Shown: positions 39,101 to 51,100 of the stretch, piece after piece
Position numbering within the stretch: position 1 is the first letter of the stretch
Layout: every line of letters starts with the position of its first letter
NCBI RefSeq assembly: GCF_021155765.1
Contig: NC_060112.1
Location: 1,736,001-1,800,000, forward strand
Origin: Diprion similis
Taxonomy: Eukaryota > Arthropoda > Insecta > Hymenoptera > Diprionidae
DNA length: 64,000 nt
Direction: 5' to 3'
The notes under the pieces: generated by a model
Databases searched by the model: none
The model's input: the letters and a program-made list of their open reading frames with translations, nothing else
What the model was told of the DNA's origin: nothing
Translations under genes and position numbers: made by a program

Positions 39101-42100
39101 GCGCGATGAATTGAAATAAGAAAGAAAGATGTAACGAACCAACGTACATAGACGGATAAGAATATAATACAGATAACTTTTCTAATAGTTATTAATCAAA
39201 GGAAAGTAATTGAAAATATAAATTTTGTCTAATGGAAAAAAAAATAAATAAATAAAGAAATAGGTAAATACATAAACAGGGATAAAATAATGTTAGATTA
39301 ATGGAAGGAAAGAGTGATCTACACAAGTCAATTAGCAGGTTACATAATTTATAGGCGTGAAATTGTTTTTTCGTCGATTTAATTACAATGATTATCGGTA
39401 GGTCTTTGTAGAATAGGAATTCCAGACTGACGATACGATCTAGGCAAAGATGGAGTCCTTCTCAGAGGGCCATGCAATCCTGCCTGACCATGATGTAAGT
39501 TTTCTGTACTACCTTTATGTTACAATATAAGGTAATAAAAGTCCAAAAGCAGCATGTAAGAAAAAACGGTAATTTTTTTAGTTTAGAAAAACCTACTGAT
39601 CCGTGATTGTCGTGGGCACAGCTAGATATTCAGAATAATGAATGGGCAAGAAAAAAGTATTCGTCATTATTTTTACATCGATTTTACCTCCCGCAAATAT
39701 TTGAGGATTTTTTGTTTTTTCAACAATGCTTTTTTTGCCCGGAGAGGAAAACGTCTCTTTATTAAAATCCAATTCTTTCTACAGAGTTTTACATTTTACC
39801 TGCAGCGCTTAGCGTCGGCCTGGGAACCCTTGGACTGATGCTGGTAGATCTGCTGACTAGACTGTTGATACTGCCGCTGTTACTCAGAGACATTAGCGAT
39901 CTTTTATAACTGGCGTCCAAGCTCTTGAGCAATACCTCAGCCTGTTCCGGAAAATGTTCTTGGAATGCCCAGAAAGATCTGTGGGAGAAAATAATTCACA
40001 TCGCAGGGATGAGAAACCAATGATAACGGCGATGAAAAAGAAACTACAGGAAGACATCAATTTTTGCAATTTACTTTCTCGCTGCTGCTCTGGCTTCAGC
40101 GTCCGAATCAGCGATGCCTTTTTTAACGGCCTCTTGTAAAGCGGCGACATGTTTCTGTAGTACATTCGCAGCCCAACACTGAAGTATCAGGTGAAGAAAC
40201 TCGCAAGACGCCCTTCTGATGTCTTTGCTTTTGCTGTTCATACTGGCTGTAATTATCGGTATGTATCTAGGACTGTGGGTGTGCTGCAAAATGAATTGTA
40301 CGGCAACAACGCCGGAAGTCGCCATGACCTGAAATCACCAGATTAAGTATGAAAATAGTGAAAAAGTTGGGAAAATTCAGCAGGTGTAAACTGAAGGCTA
40401 TAAATGTAGTTAAAAACGATGCTCTGCAGGATAAAAACATTGAAATATTGACCCGGTAATAAGATTCCAAGTTGAGTGACTCGGTGTGTTGTTAACGAGC
40501 GACATTGCGCCGATGCCATAAAGAGAAACGGTTTCAAATCCGTACAAATATAGCCCTGAACAATTAGCTGTATGTACATATATACATATATATATTTACT
40601 CTCAAAGACTCTCTTACCTTGGCGCTGTTGGGTATGAGGTTGATAAGCGTCGGCAATACGCATTCTCCAAAACTAGCAAACTTATTTTTGAGCTGATAGC
40701 TCAAGAAGGCGACTGTTATAGCTGCTTCCTTGACAACCTGCGATCTTAGATCCATGCAGGCGGCTTCAAACGATCTTTGGACGTTCTTCAGGCACTCTGT
40801 GAAATTGTCGAAACTAGCCCCACCGGCTATCAATATACCACGTAGTTTCTTCATCTGAAAAATGAAACGATCTGTTTGGGGCTGTTTGTCGACTTTGACG
40901 TTTGGATTTTTGATGTAATTTTTTGTTTCCTCGCCAAACTTACGCTTTCGTTTCTCTGCTTCCAATCTTTTTTATCGTCGCCTACTACATCCTTAATGCT
41001 CTTCATCTGTTCCTCCAAATCTTTTGCAGAGAATAACTTTACCGCCGGTACATCCTCAAACGCATTAAGGAAAGATTCCTTGTCAATAGCGCCAGCTTGG
41101 CCTGAAGAAATTTTTGCAATTCTAATTAGGAAATCAATTTAGCAAAATACAAAATTGTGCCTGACCATAATAATTTTTTTCAAGTCCTGATGATACTTGA
41201 TCATGACGACGTGTCGGTAATTTATGGAAAGGTGAAAAATCGTGAAAAGCAAAACACAAAAAGCATCAAAGCATGATAAGTGATGAAATTCGATATGAAA
41301 AAAATTGCGTTATGTGTAAATACTTCTTAAATAAAATAAAAATAAAAATACAACGTTTGAAGATTTTTGAGAACTGTTCCAAAATCAAGTGTAGTTGTGT
41401 GAGTGAGACATGTTAAGTGACGATGTAGAAGGATGCTTCAGCTTAAACCAAATTTGAATGATTTTTTGTGGACCGACAGAATAGTTAAACCTTTTGTTGA
41501 TTGGTCAAGAATGTAATCCATTAAAATTCTTAACGGTCTTAAATAAAGATTAACGATACATGGTTCAACTTCCACTAACAACAAACAAATGTTTGATCTT
41601 GACACAATTTTAAATTGGACGAAACTATTTTGTTCGGTTGATATTATATTATGGTGGCTATAAATATGTTTAAAATCTCCTTCAATCAATTTTACGGTAG
41701 AACAAATTTGTAACAACTATTTTCTTTAAGATAAAAAAAAAATAGAAAGTACTGTTTTCTACTTTCCTAAGTCAAATAGAACGAACAATTTGATACATTA
41801 CGTTGAAAAATTGGATACTTTTTATAATCTCTGTATTCTATTCTAATAAATACAACACGATTAATTATAATCAATAGGTATGTATCTATTTACGGATTTG
41901 TTCTCAATATTCATAATGTCAACAAAAATAAAATCAGAACGCTAATCAGCACACGTTAACAGTTTGTAAGCCACCATAACGAACGATATTACATTCAATT
42001 ACAATAATAATACTTATGAGAGGGATATAAATGTTCTGCTAAGTTTTTTTTTTTTATTTTGCAATAATAATAGGTACCTGCCGCTGATTTTGCGGATGAA

Positions 42101-45100
42101 CTGTATTTTAGAGGTGCCCTTTTCATCGCAGACGTTGTACTACCAGGCGGAGCTGTATTATACAGGGGAATAGTTAGCAGGCTTGCATCAATTGCTATTA
42201 ATTTTATCTTTTTATTTAGTCTTCTTCTATTTCGATAAGCAAAAGATCGCAGTTGTTCTTACTTCATCACGTGTAAAAATAAGCCCCAACAACTTTGAGT
42301 ATTTTTAGTAAGTAATTTTGTCAAATCTTAAGATTAGATCAAATTACACTATGTAGCGCTAAAGTTCAAATTAAACATAATTTTCTCTCAGATAATTGCG
42401 AAGTAAAGTTAATTTGCAGAAAATAAATTCTACTTTTCACTCAGCACAGTTTCTCTGGATACATTCATCAGCCATTAATCAACGTCAGCTTATGATTTGA
42501 CATTAAAGCATGCTTCAAATAAACCATGCCAAAACTAGAAAAAATATATAAGGTTAAATTTACAAATTGTTGCAAAAGATCTAAGATACGAACTGAAAAA
42601 ATCGATCAAAATCGTTTCTCTGGGTTACAAAACGAATATTTGTGGATCTAAGTTGAAACAAATCAATGTAGTAACGATGATGCGAGGTAAGAAAAATGAT
42701 AGCAGAGCATGGTCACAGAGGTGTGCAATGAATACAAATGCAAACGACTCTAACAACTTTCGTGATTCCTTGATGAACATGTGATAAAAAAAAATTTCAC
42801 TGTGATAATGAGTATCGACAATGAAATAAAAAAATACCTGGAGTCGATTGCACGGATTTGGCTGGTCCAAATTGTCCTCGTTTTTGCACAGCGCTTGTTG
42901 ATCTTTTCACTGGAGCAGATTTGATCTGAGTGGAAAAAAATTTAGCAATTATTGATAGAATAAAGGTGAAAAATATGTACAGAAATTTCGGTAATCAATA
43001 GTTTGAAAAAAGAAACAAGCTTTCACTTACCGCTCGGTCGGTTTCGTCCTCGTCTTTCATTGCTGAAACAGATCCAAGAGAAAAAAAATTAAAAAGAGAT
43101 GCAGCCATGAAGTTGAGACACTCTGTCAGACTCCAAAGGCAAAAAAATTCTCCTTCGGCCAATTGACTTTAATCTAGATTTACAGCCTAGTGACGAATTG
43201 ATCGCAGTGGCAAAAAGTCAACATACCTAAAAGAATCATCTAACGTGTGTAATTAATCCAACGATTGATTCATCGCATAGAAGAAATACCGCTGCTAAGC
43301 AAAAAAGGAAAACTACAAGGACTAACAAATTGCAGAAACATGATATATTCTGGTTCACTTTCCCAGTCTTTTATAAAACAAGAAAAACAAGTAGAGTGGA
43401 CAATTTTGATTGATTTTAAATTCGTTAAAACTCATTTCATTCCTGCTCAGCATTGTTCTTCGTTAAATCTTTGCAAAAAAATATTAAAAACTTTATTCTC
43501 TGCCTGAACAACGGTCAGTACCTAGGTCAGGGTAGAGCCAAGGTGGTTTATGGATATCGCAATGACATCCTCTGGCTCTTGCGCCTGGATGTTTCACTAT
43601 GTTGTCCCACTGAAGAATCCAGGCGCTACTCGGATCCCATATCCCCTTATCCATGCTTGGAAATTTTTTTAATCCACGTCGGGAGCATCTGTGCTCGTTT
43701 GAGACGATCATCTTGATACTGTTATTTATTTATTTATTTATTTACACGATTTTTTACTTTAAACCGACCACTGATCAAGGATTCAATTTGAATCCTTTTC
43801 AAGTTTACTATTTTTAACAGTTTTAATTTTAGTAATAGGGGTTGTGACATTTCTTGGTTTAAAATTAAAAATTAAATACGATTAGACCGGCGGTTCTGCA
43901 AAACAACACACTGAATAAATGAAGTTTCTTAATTGAAGTAAATAGTTTATTGTCTAGTAGCCACATTTGGTTATATTTCATGCGAAATACGGTGAAAGCT
44001 ATGCCACATTGTATTCAATATTCCAGGCTAGAATCTAACAATAACAATTCAAGATTCAATTAAAACTTTCCCAATTGTCTGCGCTGCGATATTGAATTAA
44101 TTTCAAGTATACGTTTTTTTAATACTTTTTTTTGCAATCTTACATTTCTCTCAAAAAATTTTAAACATATAAGGTCACAAAAAATGAATTCTGAACACTA
44201 GAATTTCCAATTTGCAAAAACAAAAATTTGTTATTCTCTTTTAAGTGATTCTGGGAATCGGGTTTTACAGGTCAATAATATAGAATTTGAACTCTCTTCT
44301 AAGAAATTTTCATTACAATATTATTACAAAATGGCAGCTGTACACCAAAGAGCGTAAAGATATATATTTTTTTTTTTGGTGTTTTATGTTATTTTTCAAG
44401 TTTCAGTTGTTCTAAACAGAAAATTAAAAAATATTATAAAAATATATGAGTATGGCTATGGTCCGAACTACAATCATGTTAATATTGCAAGCATTCGCAA
44501 TTTTGCATAAGGTTGAAATCGAAGTATCATTTCTTTATGTTTTTTGTTAACTAGATTATTCCCCTAAATAATTTCAACCGAACCAAATGAAACGATTGTA
44601 GCTCGAACCATAACTAGACTTATGTATTTTGATAATCTTTCAATTTTCTGTTTAGGACACCTAGAACTCAAAAAATCATGTCGAATAGCAAAATAAAAAA
44701 ACACAAACTATTTTTTTACGCTCTTATACCCACTGTTACCATTTTGCAATATTTTGCAATGAATAAATTTTGAAATATAGTTCAAATTCTATATCACAGA
44801 CCCCAAAAGCCCAAATCCCAAAATTCCTTACAGATTTTTAGAAAAAAGAATCTATAGGATAACATATAAAAACAAGCGTTCAGATTAGAATCTCCCCTCA
44901 AACGCTACCCTCTATATAAAAATAGATATGTGTACATATGTATGCATATGTATGCGCATGTGTAAATTCGATATATATTCGACGTATATTTGATTGTTTT
45001 GAACCTTGACGATACAGTGAAGTAAAACAAACCGAGAAGAAACCGTTCATTTATGGAATTGTATAATGATCACCTAGAGAGAAATAATGAGAGAATAGAA

Positions 45101-48100
45101 AATTAGAATACACAGTCTATTCGTGACCCACGCAAGAAAAGTTTCTAAACGCGAGTTTCTACACACGTGAATAACTCGGAATAATAAGCGAAAAATAAAA
45201 CAAAAGAAAACAAAAAAGAATCAAAGGAAACAAAATGAAAAAGAAATATTAAAATTACAGTGAACTCGGTGCTAGCAAGACTGTATTCTCATAAGAACAA
45301 AATGAAATACGAATAAGTGAGAAAATCGCCGGTACTTATTACGCGAATGTCGATTGCTAAAACATCGTCGTTCCGCGATCAAACATTGCCGAAGAGTGGG
45401 AGGGGGAGGGGGGGGGGGGGCTATATGTGACAATGAACATATGTATGCCTACATCATCGATAATAATTAATACCTGATGTATATCATAGGCATATATTAC
45501 AAAGAGAGGCATCTCGTGTATATGTAAATATGAATTATTCGATTGCATAGATACGAATTACGAATAGACGACGACGTCGACGTTTCACATCGAGAGAGAA
45601 ATATTTTCTTTACAGATTACACAATAAAACATCGGTTTGAATCTTCATACCTATAAGTATACGTATAATAATATACATATACATATATTATTATACTTTT
45701 TTTTGCTAAGCATAATTATTATAATACTTGTTGAGTACGAGAAACATTCCTGAGGTTAAATTCCCGCGTTCGCGACGTCGCAGCAGCACATCTCGGCATC
45801 ATCATCGCATAGAGGACAGGTAAATTTCTTCTCTCGATGTTACGCGCGTTTATATTATACATATCGTAGCACACCTATCGCTTTACTTGTCCCTTATGAT
45901 TAATACACACACGCTAGGTATGTATTATAAGCTACCTGGCTGTTCAAACATTGCGAAACCGGCGCACACATCTGTTTCATTGTCGGAGAAGAGGTAGTCC
46001 GCGGTTAACTTGATGAATTTTTCGTCTCGGTAGATTATTCGTATCCATTCCTTGACTTGTTGCAAAAAAATAATTGCCATTCGGTTGACCGAAATGCGAA
46101 CGAACCAGCCGCGTTTAGATAAATAAATAAATAAATAAATATATACGGTTAAGCGCGGTGTTTTTCAGCGGCGTAAGAAGGTTGATATGCCGTTATTATA
46201 CTTAGGCAATTAGGCATCGTATGGTATAATGAAAATAAAAACTAAAAAAAACTAAAAAAAAAAAAAAATCTGTGTAATATGAATACTGAGAGTAGAGAAA
46301 ATATGTATAGTCAAAAAATCCCGTATGACAATTTTTTTTTATTTCCCATCTATACGTGAGAGAATCATCGCATCAATTATGCGGTACACCTCGATGTCGA
46401 TGAAATTCTGAGGTTAATAAACCTGTTTAGACCAATACGTGACTAGGAATGTTGAAATTGAACGACGGTAAGCGATAAATTTTACAATTTGCCGAACACA
46501 GAAGTGGATGAAGGATGAAAAAAAAATCACAAAAAGAACTTTTACACCCGAGTTAGTATGTAGAGTTACGTATCTGCTCATAGCGTTTGTTTGTTGTTTT
46601 TTCATCGTTCTCTCATCTTATTTAAAGATATGCAAATCTGGCCCGATACTAAACCGTATTTTCGGTATGTGGCAAAAGATAAATTATTCAACAGTCTTTG
46701 AGAGATGTTTAATCAAAGCTGGGTTGAAAAGTAATAATTTTTAATAGAAAATTTTGCACACATTAGTTCTACTTTTATACACACATATCGATGTAGAATT
46801 ATATCTATCTGACAATGAAAGGATACAATGTAAACAACGCGCGGGTCAAGAATGTATTTGTTGGTCGGCGTTGAAACAGTCAAGAAAAAAAGAGAAGCCC
46901 GAGAAGACGAGTAGAAACTGCGAGAGAAACACAGCCACGAGAGCTATTTAGTTACACAGATCGAATCGTGACCATTTTGCGAAGCCGAAATTGTCTGAAT
47001 GAAAGCATCACTGATCTGTACGATTATCACAATACATAATTCGTGAATCAAAACACATATGAATGGATGATTAATTAGTCACCGCACCGTTTAAACCCGA
47101 AAATTTCAACTCCACTAGATTCGATCATACGATACGATGACGATCGCTTATCGATAGCAGATCATTCGCCTAATAACTTAAAACTTACACAACACTGATT
47201 CAAATAAACAAAAATCACAAAGACGATCGACCGGTGCAGTGATTTCGACTGATCGCTTTTCGAAGAGCGTAATTTTCCCGATTTTATATAATAGATTATG
47301 TCTATATATGTCTATATCTCCATATATCGAAGTCTACGTATGTTAAACGCGAAAAAAGCGAATCCATTTTCATTTGACGCAGAAGTATAGAAATGGCACA
47401 AGTTCTACGAATTTACCATTGCGATTTCACCGAATCCATGCAATTTCTTAATTTCTGCGTCAAATGAAAATGTATTGGAGGATTTTTCTCCAGAACTGCA
47501 TACAGAATCGGATTCTTAACCATCGTCAACGTCGAAAACGATCAGGGTACCCCCTTAAATACGAGTATATACAATCTGAAAAACGGTAAATATCCAAAAA
47601 CCAGACCCCCCCCCCTCCCCCTCAAACACACATACACACAAAATGCTAAATGTCGATGCAAGCAAATGAGAAAGAAAGAAAAAAAAAACCCACGAGTATA
47701 AATCACCCCCCCCCCCCCTGAAAATCGAAAGAAAAAAAAGAAAAATCCCAACAATATATGAGAAAACAAAACCGATGTTAAATTCTTCAAAAGTATGTAT
47801 TATATATGTAATAATTACGCGAGAAAAGAAACATAATCTCGACCGGTCGAATCCCGCGATCAAACTGCACGACGTGAACCGCGATCGGCGTGCGTGAACC
47901 ATGTGCCACGGACACAACGCTGCTCGTGCAGATAGAATAACTAACGAAGAAGTATCACCGTGGTCCGATATGGGGGAATCCCCCCCTCCTCACCCCACCG
48001 CCCTGCGCAGCAATTCACCGTAGTTTTAGAACGGGGATCTCTAAGCACAAGGGCGGCGACAGGAAAAGCAGGAGGAGAGACTATGGAAAGACTTATGTTG

Positions 48101-51100
48101 CACGCGAAGGGGGAAAATAATGACGCGTATGTCGTACATGCATGCATATGTATATGTGTACACACGTATATATATATATATATCTCTAGAGGGTAGGGTG
48201 GTTGCAAACATTTAGCGAGGGTAAAGCGAATATTCGTATGGTGGCCCATATCCACAGATATATATATATGTATATATATATAATATCTACGTGGAAAATA
48301 GCGAATAGAGTATCGATTTTTTCCCCCACGTTCATCTTTTTGCCACTTTTTATATGTCGAGATTTGAAGAATAGCATATAAAAAAAAAAAAGAAAAAAAA
48401 AAAGGATTTTATTCATTTATGTTTGAGAAAACGAAAGTTTTCGCTTAGAGCATGTAGGGATTTTTTTTATATAATCTAAAGAGGAAAACTTGATATAAAA
48501 TTATTTCAATTGTGAGATATAATTTCCAATTGAGAGTAGATTCAGGAACATAAGTATGTACATACTTTTAGTCTATAATATCAAGAATTGTTTCTAAACT
48601 TAGCATCTCACAAAATAATATCATTTGAGTATTATTAAAAAAGAATGGAACGATTAATCTATTTAATGCAAGCTTTTGAGAAGTATCGTAGTTTCTCTCA
48701 TTCTATGCTTTTTACATTTTCCCATTCTTTCGTCAAGCTGATTCTTTCCATAAACATTCCTAGAGCTGTACGTTAAACCTATATATACTTAGGTGCAGTT
48801 GTAAAATAATAGTGTCAAACGTTATGTAACAAAATGAATAAGTCGCCTCCGGGGAGTCATTCGATGATCCGTTTAGCATAATTACGTAGAATTACAAGAC
48901 TAGTGAGAATCATTCTTCGTTGTGGTTAAATATTTTTACATAGACTTGCATGTATTGTGAAATTTTAGATTCACATCGTGGAACAGATATTTTTGATCCT
49001 GGGCTTTGAAAAGTGGCGTCTTCACTGATTTTCATAATTTTGTTTGTCTTCGAATGGATTTTTCACTAATGAAATTTTAATAAAACTGATTTTGCTATGT
49101 GCCATTCTCTTCGTGATCAAAAAAGGAGAAGATGTATCTACTTATGACTCCCATTATTGCTCTGGGAATGACTTTACGAACAAGAAACGCGTGGAGTAAA
49201 CATTTACCCCAGTTTGTAGTACAGTGGTCATAAGATTGTCGTTCTAGGGTTAAATAGTATTGAGTTTCTTGGAGGAATATTTATTTTTAGAACGTATGGA
49301 TAATTACGTCAAGACGAAACCAGTCCAATCAATAAGTTACCGGATTAAGTACAATGTGGATAATGACTTTTTTCAATTTTAAAGACTATTTAATGACTTT
49401 TGTAAGGCCCATTTAATGATACGTCACGTTACTTAACATGGCTATCGTCAGATACTTAACATGCTAAGCAGAAGCGAACTTTGCAGTATGGGTGTGTCAG
49501 CATCCTTCTGAATAACAAAGTACAACCAACAAATCGGCTTTTCCAACTTTTTTTTACCTCTATTACGTTCCACATAACAAGCAGGCCATACAGCGACTGA
49601 TTAAAATGTCAACTACGTTGAACGGACAAGAGGTTCTACATAAATTACAAAAGGGGAAAAGAATCTGTCGGGTATTAATTTCATTTTAAGTATAAAATAA
49701 TTCCTACTCAAAATCGCCTGATCAATATTTAAACAGATTTGCATCATTACCTTACGGTTGAAATTTTTTCATACAATTTTTTTCAACAAGTAAAGAATAT
49801 CTGTTGTTGAAACTTGATCACTTTAAAAATATTGTTATTATCAATATTCCTTTCCTCTATGCGTTAATACAAAGTAAAATGATACCGTGGGGGCCCTGGA
49901 TTGATTTCATAAATGATTTAAGAAATCTATGCTGTCGTCGCGCAAGACGGTTCGCTGAACATGTGAGATTTGGTTATGTAACTTGGAAGGTGGGCTTGGC
50001 AGATCAATTACATTGGATCAACTGTCTGCGTAGAATGTAGGTACCTATATTTCGCGAGTACAAGGAGAAGACAAAGATTTTTAAATCCGTACTCACCTTT
50101 CGACGACATCGCTGATGGTAATAAATCCCCCGCAGCTTTTATTTGATCAAACTTTTCTATTAGTAACAGCCATCTGAAATTGGTAAAGGAAAAATATTAA
50201 TTTTTCCGTGACAATAATTGTAAACAAGAATAAAAGGATCACGATTGGTTGAAACAAGATTTAATATTCAAGTACGGAACAATCATTGCATTCTGAATTT
50301 AAGAAAATTAAAGGCAAAGAAGCACAGATATGAAGGAAAACTACTGAAATATCTAGAGATACTAGAGATATGTTTGATTCTGAATTTTTTATCATTGGCC
50401 CAAAGCTTTATCTATTCTCAAGCTTTTAAGAACTATGCGAGAATTTATTCGTCGTACAGAAAACAATATTAACTCAATACGAGTAACAAAAGCTTAAAAC
50501 TACAGCAACATTTTCCATTCTTGTTATTTGACATACTTTGCCTGCGGCACGTTGTGCTTCTTTTGTAGATCATGCCGCAATCTTTCGCCAACGTGTCTGT
50601 AAACATGGGCTACAGTGTTGAGCGCAGTTTCCCGAACTTTTTCAGTCGGATCGGACAGAAGTTTGACTATGTTTGAAATAACTCCGGAAAGCGCCATTTC
50701 GTCAGCGCCATATCTGAAAGGAATCAGAAGAAGATAGTTGTTAAATTCTGGTTCATTATAACTATGCGTAGATAAAAACCTACCTATACACTTAAAAAAT
50801 TCAAGGCACAAATATTTTCCAGGTCATTAAACCAGCTATAATTCATTTTATCTTAATCTACACAAACGACTGACAACCGTGATAATTAGCTTAGAAGCAT
50901 CGCTGATCGCTATCAGAACATTAGGGCTTTGAATAGCCTGGTTGAATTTTTCGGTTTTTTAAATGTGATTTCTGTACGTTTTAGAAAACAATAACTTCTT
51001 ACTCGTCTAACAACGTTGTCAGGAGAACCAGGCCTTCTTCTCTCAATTTGGCATTTTTGTGAGTGAATGTTGGATGAAGTTTATCTAGAAGTTGTTGAGC

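Larger units (their letters stand above)
43063..50096 (-). other. CLASP intron 5 (7 kb)
   Basis: Large intron between the TOG1-coding exons and the linker exon. Besides exon 1c and the elements listed separately, it has GC-rich patches near 46.9-47.3 and 47.85-48.1 kb upstream of exon 1c on the minus strand. These are where a promoter for the short CLASP form would be expected. C runs at 47.6-47.72 kb flank them. No other coding signal was seen. Confidence 0.5.
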
